Shown in pieces: positions 51,380-60,881 of a DNA stretch of 64,000 bases. The notes beneath the pieces were generated by a model. The model made no database searches, was not told where the DNA came from, and was given only the letters and a program-made list of their open reading frames with translations. The DNA is from Mesorhizobium sangaii (GTDB lineage: Bacteria > Pseudomonadota > Alphaproteobacteria > Rhizobiales > Rhizobiaceae). The stretch lies in contig NZ_JACHEF010000005.1 in assembly GCF_014207355.1 (NCBI RefSeq), positions 186,001 through 250,000 of the forward strand, in the 5' to 3' direction. The first letter of the stretch is position 1, and the number at the start of each line of letters is the position of its first letter. Position numbers and translations under genes: made by a program.

Positions 51380-53889
51380 ACTCCGTCTCCACCAATTAAG
51401 TTCTTCTTGCGCCATCGCCTCTTAGCCCAGCGCGCAAAATCTCCAGCATCTTGATGATGCCTTATATGGTCGTCCCGGGAACGAGGCTTCACATTCAATA
51501 CGTGATCTCCCCCGCCATCGGCCAGCGGTACCTCATGGGAAACGTCCATATTTCGACCGGTCTTAGGGTCTTTGGGCCAAGCCTGACCGTGTAGCTCCTC
51601 CCATTCTTTGCGAAGAGCTCTGTTCGTCGTGATGCGCTTAGTCGGGACGAGTTTTAGGTCGTCCTCGTCAGTGATTCTTACAGGCGGGATCTCAGCACTT
51701 TGCGAGCGTCCCAACGCTTCGACGTCTACAGTTTCGGTTACGTCTTCAGCAGGTCCGCCTCTCGCAAATTCAGATGGTGGCGAGCCGGTGAGCCGTGCCA
51801 GAACCTGCCTGCCGATCGCACCGAGCCCTTCGGCAAGGACATTGCCGCCAGCGCCCCAAAGCGCTCCGGCGCCCATTTCTCCTAGGATGTCCCGGCTATT
51901 GAGGGCGGCGTCGACGCCGCCAAACACCACGCCGTCGGCCGCTGCGGTGGCGCTTCGTGTGAATAGGCCGCGCAATCCCCCCAGACCTTCGGCTGCGAGT
52001 TTTCCGGTGAACGTAATGCCTGCCTTTTGCAGGCCGAGGCCGGAGGCGAAGGCGCCAAGCAGTTCCACTGGTATTGCCGCAGGGCCGGCACGATCCGCAG
52101 CATCCTCGGTTTCAGCCTGCTCCGCGGCTAGCAGCTCGTCGTAGCTCTTGCTGGAGAAAAGCGAGTTCATGCCGGCGGAGAGCCTGTCCGCCTGACTGAA
52201 TGTCGTGCTGTTCGCAAACAGCCTGGCATCGTCATTCAACGCGGCAAACGGCTTTTGCCACCATGGCCCGGCGTTGAACCGCACACGGGCTGGATGATAC
52301 GCCATCACTGTCAGATCGGCCTCGAGAGCTCTTTCCTGGGCTTCCTGCTCTGCGAGCGTCATCTTCGGATTGTTGGCTGCATTCTCGCGCAATTGAGCCA
52401 AACTGGACGCAAACACCTGTCCGGCCAGCGCGAAGCGCGCTTTCGGGTCGCGCACGGCTTTAAGAATGTCGCTGAGCTCAATGATCCGTTGCCGCACCGG
52501 CACACTGTCATCGACAAATCTCCCGCCGAGATTGTCCGCAAGGGCCCGCGGAACGGCCAGGATCCTGTCGAAGCCCAATTGCTGCTGCGCAGCGAGGGCC
52601 CAAGTCACGGCAGCCTGGAAATCCTCAGGCGTCGAGACCTTGCTCCAGTCCGGGGCCAGCCCCGGGAACATCTGGCTGACATAGTCGACAGGGTCGTCGC
52701 GCCTGGCGCCCAGCACCAATTGCGCCGCGCCAGCCTTAATCTCATATTGCTCGCGCTGCTCCGGCGAGCCATCAGGGCCTGGCTCAAAATCCCGAAGCTC
52801 AGCGTGGATCGCCTGGTTTGGCGCACGGCGCATTTTGAAGAATGCATCGGCGACGCCGGTCGTTAGATTGAAGATTTGGAAACGGGCCGCGCCCTCGCCT
52901 GCGCCGTAGATATTGACGAAATCCTGTGCGGTTGGTTTCTCCTCGGGATATTGACCCGTGCTGGCGATAACCGCCGGCGCATTTTGCTCTGCGAGTTGCA
53001 CCTTGGCGCGGGCATCGACCAACTGCGCGGCGGTCGCCGTGTTGGCCTGATCGAGTAGCGCGGCAACATCGCCTGGCGCCAAATAGGTAATGGCGTCGAG
53101 CGATACGACGGCTGTCTGGCCATCCGGCGGTGTCGAGTTGGTTGCGCCAACGGCCTCGGCGCTGTCGTCCTTGGTCCGGCCTCCAGCCTGCGCCGTGCCT
53201 AGCATCTCGGCAGCGCGTTTCGGATCCTGCGCGATCATCGCTTGGACCAACGCCTTGGCCGTGTTGCTGCGCCAGGCCACTTCCGCCGCTTGCCGGGCGA
53301 GCGGGTTGCCGATCTTGGCGATCAGGTCAAGCCCGCTCTGCCGGATCGCTTCGAAACCTCCGATGTCGTTCGGATTGCTTTTTGCGATCGCGCTGGTCGA
53401 GATGTTGTCGACCTCGGTCAACTCCGCCAGCTCATACTCATCGCGCCGCGCCTGCTGCCTTGCGGCCATGCGCAGCGAGCCGGGCGCGCGCGTCGCCTCC
53501 TTCTGGCTGGCGAAAGCGGCGCGCTGGGTCTCGGGCATGGTCCGCAAGGCATCGTCGAACAGCGTGTCGAAGAGGCCGGATTTGACCACCCGGCCGGTGC
53601 GCGGATCGACCTGGCCGTACATGGCGTCATGCAGGCCGCTGCCGTCGGCCGGCGCATTGGCCGTCACCTCGTCTTCCGCCTGCGCGATGCGGCCGTTGAA
53701 GCGGCGGCGCGCGATCTCGGCGTCGAACGCGTCCTGCCGCTCCTTCATCTGCCGGTAGCGCTCGGCGACGGCGGAAAGCTCGTCGCCAAAACCCTGCATC
53801 GCCCGGCCGACCGGCGAGCCGTTCGGGTATTGCACCGCATTGCCGGTCTCGAGCCGGCGCTGGGCTAATTGGAGAGGAATAGTCGCCAT
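51376..53889 (-). CDS. Phage internal virion-like protein with C-terminal HNH-type nuclease toxin domain
   Basis: An 837-residue protein. Residues 1-~560 are long helical, Ala/Gln-rich sequence (MATIPLQLAQRRLETGNAVQ...) at the position where podoviruses encode large internal/ejection proteins. Residues about 600-740 contain a Gly/Ala-rich, possibly membrane-active segment (GGVDAALNSRDILGEMGAGA). The last ~90 residues form a nuclease-like module: WPKDPKTGRNMDVSHEVPLA, DGGGDHVLNVKPRSRDDH and HQDAGDFARWAKRRW, an HNH/LHH-type arrangement with H785, N799 and H808 as candidate metal or catalytic residues, and a basic tail. This tip is not a normal part of such virion proteins. The overlapping downstream gene looks like its immunity partner. 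Confidence 0.75.
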   Translation of the reverse strand: MATIPLQLAQRRLETGNAVQYPNGSPVGRAMQGFGDELSAVAERYRQMKERQDAFDAEIARRRFNGRIAQAEDEVTANAPADGSGLHDAMYGQVDPRTGRVVKSGLFDTLFDDALRTMPETQRAAFASQKEATRAPGSLRMAARQQARRDEYELAELTEVDNISTSAIAKSNPNDIGGFEAIRQSGLDLIAKIGNPLARQAAEVAWRSNTAKALVQAMIAQDPKRAAEMLGTAQAGGRTKDDSAEAVGATNSTPPDGQTAVVSLDAITYLAPGDVAALLDQANTATAAQLVDARAKVQLAEQNAPAVIASTGQYPEEKPTAQDFVNIYGAGEGAARFQIFNLTTGVADAFFKMRRAPNQAIHAELRDFEPGPDGSPEQREQYEIKAGAAQLVLGARRDDPVDYVSQMFPGLAPDWSKVSTPEDFQAAVTWALAAQQQLGFDRILAVPRALADNLGGRFVDDSVPVRQRIIELSDILKAVRDPKARFALAGQVFASSLAQLRENAANNPKMTLAEQEAQERALEADLTVMAYHPARVRFNAGPWWQKPFAALNDDARLFANSTTFSQADRLSAGMNSLFSSKSYDELLAAEQAETEDAADRAGPAAIPVELLGAFASGLGLQKAGITFTGKLAAEGLGGLRGLFTRSATAAADGVVFGGVDAALNSRDILGEMGAGALWGAGGNVLAEGLGAIGRQVLARLTGSPPSEFARGGPAEDVTETVDVEALGRSQSAEIPPVRITDEDDLKLVPTKRITTNRALRKEWEELHGQAWPKDPKTGRNMDVSHEVPLADGGGDHVLNVKPRSRDDHIRHHQDAGDFARWAKRRWRKKNLIGGDGV

Positions 53890-54317
53890 CAGTAGAGACC
53901 CCCGGTGGAAAAGCCGGCCGGTGGCGGCGGGAAGGCGCCTTTGCCGAAGGTCACGGCCTTGGTCGGGTCGTAAAGGCCGGAGAGGCCTGATCCGAGGCTG
54001 CGGCCCGCGTTGAAGATCGACGCTGCCACCGCCTGTTTGCCGGAAAAGCGCGAGATGGCAGCCTGCGTGCCAAAATTGTTCTGGCGCAGCTGCGAGCTGT
54101 ACTGGATCGCCTTGAGGTCGAGCTGGCCCTGCCCGGCGTTGGCCGCCAGCACCTCGGCCGGCGAGCCGGCCATGCCGACGCCGGAAGCGCCGGCCTGGGC
54201 GCGCGCCTGCGCCTGCAGGAGGTCCTGCTTGTGGCGCTCCTGCCCCTGTTCGAAGGTGGCGCTTTGCGCGTCGGCCCGCGCCTGCTGCTCGTAGGCCCTG
54301 GCTTGGGCGTCGGCCAT
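53889..54317 (-). CDS. Phage internal protein (gp14-like)
   Basis: A 142-residue Ala/Gln-rich helical protein starting MADAQARAYEQQARADAQSA, ending in a Pro/Gly-rich tail (KGAFPPPPAGFSTGGLY). It is located between the coiled-coil gene and the large internal protein, like T7 gp14. In-frame sequence upstream of the ATG encodes LALLGTALSVGGALAEGRQS, which looks like the natural N terminus, but no ATG/GTG/TTG is available in that frame; a CTG at about 54399 or a frameshift may be involved. Stop and next start overlap by one base. Confidence 0.65.
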   Translation of the reverse strand: MADAQARAYEQQARADAQSATFEQGQERHKQDLLQAQARAQAGASGVGMAGSPAEVLAANAGQGQLDLKAIQYSSQLRQNNFGTQAAISRFSGKQAVAASIFNAGRSLGSGLSGLYDPTKAVTFGKGAFPPPPAGFSTGGLY

Positions 54318-54394
54318 CTGCTTCGACTGCCGGCCCTCGGCCAGCGCGCCGCCGACCGAAAGAGCCGTGCCGAGAAGAGCGAGTGTGACATGGT

Positions 54395-55102
54395 TCAGCC
54401 TCGTTCGCCGAAGGGTTTGGTTGCGGGAAGGAATTGGCTTATGGCGCCCCCGGGACGCCTCACTTCGGGGGACTTGCCTTCGACGCGTTTGACTGGCGCG
54501 CCGAGCGCCGGGCGCGGGTCGAGCGCGCCGCCGGGGCTGAGGAAGGACAGCAAGAGCCGGTCGGCCTGCAGCGCCGGCCGGCTGAGCCGGGCGGGTGCCG
54601 CTGCACGCGGCCCGGCCATGGCGGTGCGGCGGGTGGTGGTCAGGTTCACCTTCAGGTCGGCGACGCCGGCGGCGTCGAACAGGCCGTTGGCGGTGGCGAT
54701 GGCGCGGGCGAGCGCGTCGGCCTCGAACAATTGCTGGCGCAGTTCTTCGACCAGCCGGCGGACACAGCGCCAGCGCTCACCGAGCAGAGTGGCCTTCGCC
54801 TTGATCTCGTCGCCAAGCGCTGCGATGTCGGCGCGGGCTTCGCTCTGCGCGACCTCCGCGCGGCGCTGGCCGACGGCGTCGATGGTCTTTTCCAAGAGCG
54901 CGATTGCCGCGTTGCAGTCGTCGAGCGCGGCACGCGCGGCGGCAAGGTCGCCATCGCCGAACACCGCGCGGTCCTCGGCTTGCGCCAGCTCGGCTCTGCG
55001 GGCGAGCACGTCGTTGAGGTCAATGTCGAGCAAGGCGATGACGGCAGCGAATTCCGCAGCCGTCCGCGCCCTGCCGAGTTGCTCGGCATGGGGGGATGTC
55101 AT
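54395..55102 (-). CDS. Phage hypothetical coiled-coil protein
   Basis: A 235-residue protein starting MTSPHAEQLGRARTAAEFAA. Residues 20-150 are heptad-like helices rich in Ala, Leu, Arg and Asp, and the last 60 residues are Pro/Arg-rich and probably disordered. It lies between tail tubular B and internal protein genes. Function unknown. Confidence 0.6.
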   Translation of the reverse strand: MTSPHAEQLGRARTAAEFAAVIALLDIDLNDVLARRAELAQAEDRAVFGDGDLAAARAALDDCNAAIALLEKTIDAVGQRRAEVAQSEARADIAALGDEIKAKATLLGERWRCVRRLVEELRQQLFEADALARAIATANGLFDAAGVADLKVNLTTTRRTAMAGPRAAAPARLSRPALQADRLLLSFLSPGGALDPRPALGAPVKRVEGKSPEVRRPGGAISQFLPATKPFGERG

Positions 55103-55187
55103 GGGTGGGGTCCTTTTGGGAGGAGGAGTGAGGGGCGATCTGCGAAGCGGAAGAGATCAACGCCGGCGGGACAGCACCCCCCTCTGG

Positions 55188-55319
55188 CCTGCCGGACATC
55201 TCCCCCTCAAGGGGGGAGATCAGCCGTCATTTCGGCTCTCGCCAATCACAGAGGTTCAAGAAGAGGCGCCAGCGGTGGAACCGCCAATCTCCCCCCTTGA
55301 GGGGGAGATGTCCGGCAGG
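55188..55319. repeat. Palindromic intergenic repeat, copy A
   Basis: Long outer arms CCTGCCGGACATCTCCCCCT and its complement at the right end, each with an internal hairpin (CCCCCTCAAGGGGGG), separated by a variable centre. Host-type dispersed palindrome inside the prophage. Confidence 0.75.
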
Positions 55320-55345
55320 AGGGGTTGGCGGGAATGAGACGTTGG

Positions 55346-57805
55346 CTAAGGCTCCGCGTCGAACACCGGCGTAAAAGCGCGGATGGTGCAGGGCGTCGGG
55401 TTGACGTGGCGGATCCTCACCCTTCCCTGCCCTTCCCAGCTGTCGTCGATCGGCACCTCGACATTGCCGGTGAACAGCGTTGCCCCGCCATCCGGGGCGA
55501 CGATCGAGGGCATCCGCACCGGCTCCCAGCGGCCGCGCATGAGGGACTGCACTTCGAGCCCCGTGGTGTCGGTCTCGAGCAGCGACAGGATCACCTTCGC
55601 CACCTTCTTGCGGCGGCCGATGATGGAGCCGTCGCGGCCGCCGACATCGAGCTCCAGCGTGTCGGCGCCCGCCGCATAGGGCAGGCCGAGCTGCCATTTG
55701 GCGGATGCGGCCGACCCGGCCGGCAAGCTCACCGTGCCACCGCTGCTGACAGTCAGGCCGCGATAGACCTTTGCGCCGGCCAGCACGTCGACGGACTGGC
55801 CGGCCAGGTGTAGGGCGCCGCCGACCGTGGTCACTGCCGCCCCGGAGTAGGTGAGGCCGCAATCGACCTCGAAGGCGTCGGCGATCGCGGCATATTCGAA
55901 GGGCGCGGTCTTGATCTCGATGAAGCGCCTGGTGGCGCCGCCGATGGTGCGCTTGACGACCAGCCAGAGATCGTCATTGCCGTTCTGGCCGGGCGTCACC
56001 ACGGCACTTTCGACAACCGCCCGGCCCAATCCGCCGAAGTCGCCGCCCAGGCGATGCCGGTGCATGCCCCTGACATCCTGCGATGGCTGATGGGTGTAAC
56101 CACCAAGCTCGCCATTGCCGAGCGGGAACCACAGCAGGGGATCGGGGTCGGTCTGGAAGGCCAGTTCGACCACGCCAAGCTTCGGGATATGCTCGGAGAT
56201 CTGGCCGACATCATCGGAGGTGAAACGGCTCTGCGCGGTCTGCGTCAGCTCGGCGATCGATTTGCGCGAGCGCGTGACATAGAGGAACGACTGGCCGGCA
56301 TCGACCGGGCGGATGCGGGCGCAGCCGAAGGTGCGCGAACGCCGGTTCTTGAACGAGGTCGGCGTCAGCGCCTCGTCGATGCCCGAGCCCGACAGGGCAC
56401 GCACGCCGCCCGACGTGCCGATCAGCAGCGCGCCGTCGGACTCGGCGATCCAGACGATGTCGTTGGCCTGGCCGCCGCCGGCCTGCACGAACTCCAGCGC
56501 GTCGTCATCCTTCTCGCCGAGCGCGAAATTGTCGAAATCGCCGGTGGCCGAGGCATAGACCGAGAATTTCCGGCTGAAGGCCAGGCGCTCCTCGTAGAGC
56601 GAGCCCGACTGGACGTATTTGCCGGGAACGAAGGTACCGAGCCGCCAGCGGGTGATAGGGCTGAGGTCAGGCAGAGCGAAGCCATAAAGCTGGATGGTGA
56701 CCACGGTGGTGCTGGTGCGGGCGATGATCTTGGCCCAGCGCCAGCGCCCGTCCGAGCCGAACAGGCGGACAGCGCGGCCGACATCGCTGGCCTGGAACCC
56801 GGCGCCGCCATTGATGCCGACGGTGGAGGAGGCCGTCAGGTTGAACGGCGTCTGGCTGGCGGCGGCGCGGTTGAAGGTCAGTTCGGCGAAGTCGACATCG
56901 GTGGCGCCGTCGATCGCCTTCCAGGTGAAGCGATGGTATTCAAATCCGGTCTTGTTGACGAACTCGTAGAAGCGGGTTTCACCGGCGTTCCAGCCGATCT
57001 CGCTGGTTCGGGTGTCGAGCGCCACCCATGTCGTGCCGTTGTTCGACCCTTCGAGCACCCAGTTCGTCGGCGTCCTGTCCTGGGTGCCGCCCGAGCGTGC
57101 GGTCAGCGTGTAGTTTTCGACGATGACCTGCGCGCCGCCGGCCGTGCGGTAGGTGACGGAACCGGTATCGCCGACAGTGCCGACATGGCTGACGCTGTCC
57201 TTGTCGAACACTTTCCACGCGTCCACCGACCCGCCGAAGCCGGACACCGTGCCGCCTAGCGCGGCGTTGGATGTCATCGGCGGCGTCAGCGAACCGTAGT
57301 CGGACGGGACCAGCGCCGTCGCCGTGGCATTGATCGGGTCATAGGGACCGTCGAGAAACTGGTAGTCGCTCAGGGCCCATGCGGTGTGCGCGGTGCGCGT
57401 CAGCACCTTGGTCGGATAGGTCTCATGGGTGATCCACATCTGGTCCGCGGATTGCACGAACTGGAGGTTGAACAGGTCGGCCTCGAGATATGGCGTGACC
57501 ACCTCGACCGTGTCGACGCGGGCGCCATAGGCGTAGACGCGAATGTAGAGGTCGCCGAATTCGAGCGCGTAGGCCTGGTTGGCCGAAAAGATGAAGGGGA
57601 TCAGCCGCGTCTTCTTCGTCGAAACCTTCACCTCGCCGGCAAAGTAGGTGCCGCCGCGCTTGCGGATGCCGCCATGCGGCAGCGTGACGAAGTTCTCGCA
57701 TTTGGCCAGTGCCGCCCGATAGAAATCGAGCGAGGCGCGTGCGTGCAGGCGCGGCGAAATCTCGCCACGGGTGAAGACGTCCTGGACCGGATAGAGCGTC
57801 GTCAT
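55346..57805 (-). CDS. Phage tail tubular protein B-like (nozzle) protein
   Basis: An 819-residue protein starting MTTLYPVQDVFTRGEISPRL. The beginning (DFYRAALAKCENFVTLPHGG, then IRKRGGTYFAGEV) is characteristic of podovirus nozzle proteins (T7 gp12/BPP-1-type). The centre contains a discoidin-like insert (NWVLEGSNNGTTWVALDTRT) that may bind sugars. LPYAAGADTLELD and RVRIRHVNPTPCTIRAFTPV end the chain. The start overlaps the stop of the tubular A gene by one base. Confidence 0.85.
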   Translation of the reverse strand: MTTLYPVQDVFTRGEISPRLHARASLDFYRAALAKCENFVTLPHGGIRKRGGTYFAGEVKVSTKKTRLIPFIFSANQAYALEFGDLYIRVYAYGARVDTVEVVTPYLEADLFNLQFVQSADQMWITHETYPTKVLTRTAHTAWALSDYQFLDGPYDPINATATALVPSDYGSLTPPMTSNAALGGTVSGFGGSVDAWKVFDKDSVSHVGTVGDTGSVTYRTAGGAQVIVENYTLTARSGGTQDRTPTNWVLEGSNNGTTWVALDTRTSEIGWNAGETRFYEFVNKTGFEYHRFTWKAIDGATDVDFAELTFNRAAASQTPFNLTASSTVGINGGAGFQASDVGRAVRLFGSDGRWRWAKIIARTSTTVVTIQLYGFALPDLSPITRWRLGTFVPGKYVQSGSLYEERLAFSRKFSVYASATGDFDNFALGEKDDDALEFVQAGGGQANDIVWIAESDGALLIGTSGGVRALSGSGIDEALTPTSFKNRRSRTFGCARIRPVDAGQSFLYVTRSRKSIAELTQTAQSRFTSDDVGQISEHIPKLGVVELAFQTDPDPLLWFPLGNGELGGYTHQPSQDVRGMHRHRLGGDFGGLGRAVVESAVVTPGQNGNDDLWLVVKRTIGGATRRFIEIKTAPFEYAAIADAFEVDCGLTYSGAAVTTVGGALHLAGQSVDVLAGAKVYRGLTVSSGGTVSLPAGSAASAKWQLGLPYAAGADTLELDVGGRDGSIIGRRKKVAKVILSLLETDTTGLEVQSLMRGRWEPVRMPSIVAPDGGATLFTGNVEVPIDDSWEGQGRVRIRHVNPTPCTIRAFTPVFDAEP

Positions 57806-58425
57806 CAGCGCATGGTCCTGCTGTCGCCGGGCGCAACCCTGTTGTCGCCGCGCTGGTACGCCCACGACGCGGTGTAGGACCGGCCGCCGCGCTGGATGGC
57901 GCTGGCGTTGAGCGCGGCGTCCAGCGCCCGGTCATAGGCCGAGCGGGCAATGTCGATCATGCCCGACTTGTGGGTCAGCGGATGCGCGACCTTGATGGCG
58001 AGTGCCGCCACCAGTACTTCGGTGAACAGCGCGTCCCAGTCGTTCGGATCGGTGAGGTTGGCGACATAGCGGATCAGCAGCGGCCCGGGCTGGTCGGTGT
58101 AGATCAGGTCGGCCTCCTGCCGCCACGAGACCGGCACGCCATCCGGTTCGCCATTGCGGGTCGGCGGCAGCGGCCGCAGGCAGTCGGCCGGCAACTCGTA
58201 GGCGAAGTTCAAGCTGAACGCGTCGCCGCCGATGTCCGAGCCCGCGACCGCGGCGCGCAGGATCGCGAACACCCAGGCATATTTGGTCAGCTCCGCCTCC
58301 CGCGTCAGGTCGAAATGCAGGTTGATGAGCCGTGCCGCCTTGACGTCCTGGTCGAGACTGTCGATCGGCGCCTCGTCGAGCACGGCAAGCGCCATGTTGG
58401 CGATATCGAGCGGGGTGATGGCCAT
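57805..58425 (-). CDS. Phage tail tubular protein A-like (adaptor) protein
   Basis: A 206-residue protein starting MAITPLDIANMALAVLDEAP with SLDQDVKAARLINLHFDLTR, the typical beginning of the podovirus gp11-like adaptor family, and YELPADCLRPLPP. It forms the ring between portal and nozzle. Confidence 0.85.
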   Translation of the reverse strand: MAITPLDIANMALAVLDEAPIDSLDQDVKAARLINLHFDLTREAELTKYAWVFAILRAAVAGSDIGGDAFSLNFAYELPADCLRPLPPTRNGEPDGVPVSWRQEADLIYTDQPGPLLIRYVANLTDPNDWDALFTEVLVAALAIKVAHPLTHKSGMIDIARSAYDRALDAALNASAIQRGGRSYTASWAYQRGDNRVAPGDSRTMR

Positions 58426-58533
58426 GGGTCAGGCCTCCGTGAGCGGGGTTTATGGGGACAGGTCGGGCATGGAAAAAGCCGCTGGGAGCGGCTTGGGGAT
58501 TGGATGGCAATAATCAGAGGTCGCGCTCTACGG

Positions 58534-58690
58534 CGCCCCCCTCTGTCTTGCCGGCCATCTCCCCCACGGGTGGGGGAGATCGGATGTCACGCCGGCCTTC
58601 GCCAATCTCAAACATTGAAGAAGAGGCCCGCTTTGAAACTGCCAATCTCCCCACTTGAGGGGGAGATGGCCGGCAGGCCAGAGGGGGGCG
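58534..58690. repeat. Palindromic intergenic repeat, copy B
   Basis: Outer arms CGCCCCCCTCTG / CAGAGGGGGGCG enclose TGCCGGCCATCTCCCCCA and its complement. It lies in the 320-bp gap between the capsid and tubular A genes, which otherwise holds no gene. Confidence 0.75.
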
Positions 58691-58745
58691 CGGCGGAACG
58701 CAGCTTTGGAAAGGAGCGGGCGCAACGCCCCCGCCCCTCGCCCGA

Positions 58746-59735
58746 TCAGGCCTCGGTCGTCTTCAGCGCGATGAACGTCATCGCCTTGACGCTCGAGGCG
58801 GTGCGGTCCCAGTTCGCCGCCAGCGCCAGCTCGGCATCGGTGGCGAACTCGCCGGCCGACGAGGCGTCGAGGAAGCGGGTGCCGGGAACATGCGGCACGA
58901 AATGCCGGCGGCCGACCATTTCGGTGACGCCGCCGCCATGGCCCTGGCGCGGCTTGCGATCGAACTCCAGCGGCCCGCCTTCGGTGTTAACCGCCAGCTC
59001 GTTCCACAGGATCGCCTTGTCCTTGAACATGAACGCGGTGTAGACGCCCGCCACTACGGGAATGTCGTCGTCGACGACGGCGCGCAGCCCCATGTAATAG
59101 GGGATCAGCGGCCCGCCCTGCTGCGACGACGGCACATAGTCGATAAGATCGGCGAGCTTCAGCGCCTTCATCTGCTTGGAGTGCATCCAGATCGTCTTGA
59201 ACTTGTCGGCGCGGTCGCCCATCAGATAGGCGGCCTCGATGATGTCGGTATCGACGATGGAGGCGCCGGTGGTGCGCACCAGATCGCCGCCGTCATTGGC
59301 GATGTTGTCGGCAACGACGCCCTTCAGGATGCCGAGCAGGGTCAGCTTGTTGGCGCGCTGCCAGTACTCGGTCTGCCGCTTGACGATCAGCTTCTGCGGA
59401 TCGTCACCTGCCAGGATCGAGGTCAGGTCCGGAACGCCCCACGCCTGAGCGCGGACATTGCGGGCGGCGACCTCGCGGCGCGAGCCGACCTTCTTCATCT
59501 CGATCGAATCGGCAGGATCGTCATTGACCGGCTCGGAGGGGTCGTTGCCAAGATCCTTCCAGCCGGGCATGTCGACCGAGCGGCCGCCCATCGACAGTTT
59601 CGAGGCGATGGCCGGGTCGGAAAACAGGATTCCGGCCTGGTAGATTTCGAGCGACTGGACATGTTCCTCGAACGCATATTGCGCATAGACGGACGGAACG
59701 ATCGCGTCCGCGATACGGGTGTAGGCATCTGCCAT
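58746..59735 (-). CDS. Phage major capsid protein
   Basis: A 329-residue protein starting MADAYTRIADAIVPSVYAQY. It has the features of a HK97-fold coat protein of small podoviruses: SLEIYQAGILFSDPAIASKL early, WQRANKLTLLGILKGVVADN, a central IWMHSKQMKALKLADLIDYV and a C-terminal TAFMFKDKAILWNELAVN. It follows the scaffold gene, as expected. Confidence 0.82.
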   Translation of the reverse strand: MADAYTRIADAIVPSVYAQYAFEEHVQSLEIYQAGILFSDPAIASKLSMGGRSVDMPGWKDLGNDPSEPVNDDPADSIEMKKVGSRREVAARNVRAQAWGVPDLTSILAGDDPQKLIVKRQTEYWQRANKLTLLGILKGVVADNIANDGGDLVRTTGASIVDTDIIEAAYLMGDRADKFKTIWMHSKQMKALKLADLIDYVPSSQQGGPLIPYYMGLRAVVDDDIPVVAGVYTAFMFKDKAILWNELAVNTEGGPLEFDRKPRQGHGGGVTEMVGRRHFVPHVPGTRFLDASSAGEFATDAELALAANWDRTASSVKAMTFIALKTTEA

Positions 59736-59800
59736 TTTTCTCTTCCTTCAGGTTGTGATTGGTGGCTTCGCCCCCTCGCCCAGCCTCCGCTTCGCTCGGC

Positions 59801-59870
59801 TGACCTCTCCCCCAAGGGGAGAGGAGACTTGCGACGTCGGCGCGCGCCTCTTCTCCCCACTGGGAGAAGG
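59801..59870. repeat. Palindromic intergenic repeat, copy C
   Basis: Two short hairpins, CTCTCCCCCAAGGGGAGAG and TTCTCCCCACTGGGAGAAGG, in the gap between scaffold and capsid genes. Confidence 0.6.
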
Positions 59871-59920
59871 TGGCTGCGAAGCGGCCGGATGAGAGGCATT
59901 CGAATAGTGCTGACCGACCG

Positions 59921-60832
59921 TCAGCGCGGATTGTTCGGCATCCACTGATCCGGATTCTCACCGGCCTCGCGGGCCAGCCTCCGGGCACGGGCGGGGTCGC
60001 TTTTGACGAGGGCTGAAATCGCCGAGATGTTGCGTTCGCCGGCGGCGTTGCGCTTGAACGGATTGGCTCCGCTGAAAGCAGCACCGCCGTCGATCGTGTC
60101 TTCCGTGAACATAGCCTCGCCGATGGCGTGGAACGCCTTGGCGATCTGCGGATCGGACAGCGCTCCGTCAGGCAGAAGGATGCCCTTCGCCTTGTAGGCG
60201 TCGACCAGGCCGAGCTTCTTCATGGCCCGGTTGGCGACCTCGATCTTCCGGCGAAAGCCGTCGCTGTCGGTCGGCCCCCAGTCCCTGACAAGGTCGTCAT
60301 GCGTGGCCTCGACTGAGCGGGCGAGCGCGATCTCCTGTGCTTTTGCCTGCTCGGCCATGTAGCCGACGAACTTGTCGTGATAGGCCTGCGCGGTCTTCGG
60401 CGAGGCACCGGCTTCGACCGCCCAGGCCTTGGACGCCTGGGCGAGTTCGTCCGAATAGGCGAAGTTTTCCGGCAACCCTTCCGGGCGCCGGTACTCGACC
60501 TTTTCGGACGAGGTGACCGGACGCATGGCCTCGGGCAGCCGGGCATGGAACTTCTCCCAGTCTTCCCGGGATGCGTCGGGCTGGGGAATGCGCAGGCTCT
60601 CACCCTGCTGCCGCTCCAGCTCCGCATAGGACGTGAAAACCCGATCGAGGCTTTCAGGCTTGGTCCAGCCCTTGGTTTCAGCGAGCTTGCGGTTGCCTTC
60701 GGAAAGACCGTCAAACCAACTTTGGGCGACAGGCGCGGCGGACCCATTGTCCGCACCAGCCGGTGACTGTGCCGGGTTGCCCGCCGGCTGCGCACGCGCC
60801 GCCACGGACCCGGCGTCTGCCAGATCTGTCAT
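59921..60832 (-). CDS. Phage scaffolding/capsid assembly protein
   Basis: A 303-residue acidic helical protein starting MTDLADAGSVAARAQPAGNP. The N-terminal 50 residues are Ala/Pro/Gly-rich and unstructured; later parts show WFDGLSEGNRKLAETKGWTK and DEWEKF-like spacing (SREDWEKFHARLPEAM) seen in podovirus scaffolds. The end AGENPDQWMPNNPR is a common coat-binding tail. Located directly upstream of the capsid gene. Confidence 0.78.
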   Translation of the reverse strand: MTDLADAGSVAARAQPAGNPAQSPAGADNGSAAPVAQSWFDGLSEGNRKLAETKGWTKPESLDRVFTSYAELERQQGESLRIPQPDASREDWEKFHARLPEAMRPVTSSEKVEYRRPEGLPENFAYSDELAQASKAWAVEAGASPKTAQAYHDKFVGYMAEQAKAQEIALARSVEATHDDLVRDWGPTDSDGFRRKIEVANRAMKKLGLVDAYKAKGILLPDGALSDPQIAKAFHAIGEAMFTEDTIDGGAAFSGANPFKRNAAGERNISAISALVKSDPARARRLAREAGENPDQWMPNNPR

Positions 60833-60881
60833 GTGAGATTTTCCTTCTTGGAGTGTTTTCAGAGAAGAGCCGGTCGCCGAA

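Noticed and set aside
55188..55319. Palindromic repeats as a possible CRISPR array
   Set aside because: Arms are inverted and dispersed with irregular spacing, without regular spacers or cas genes.
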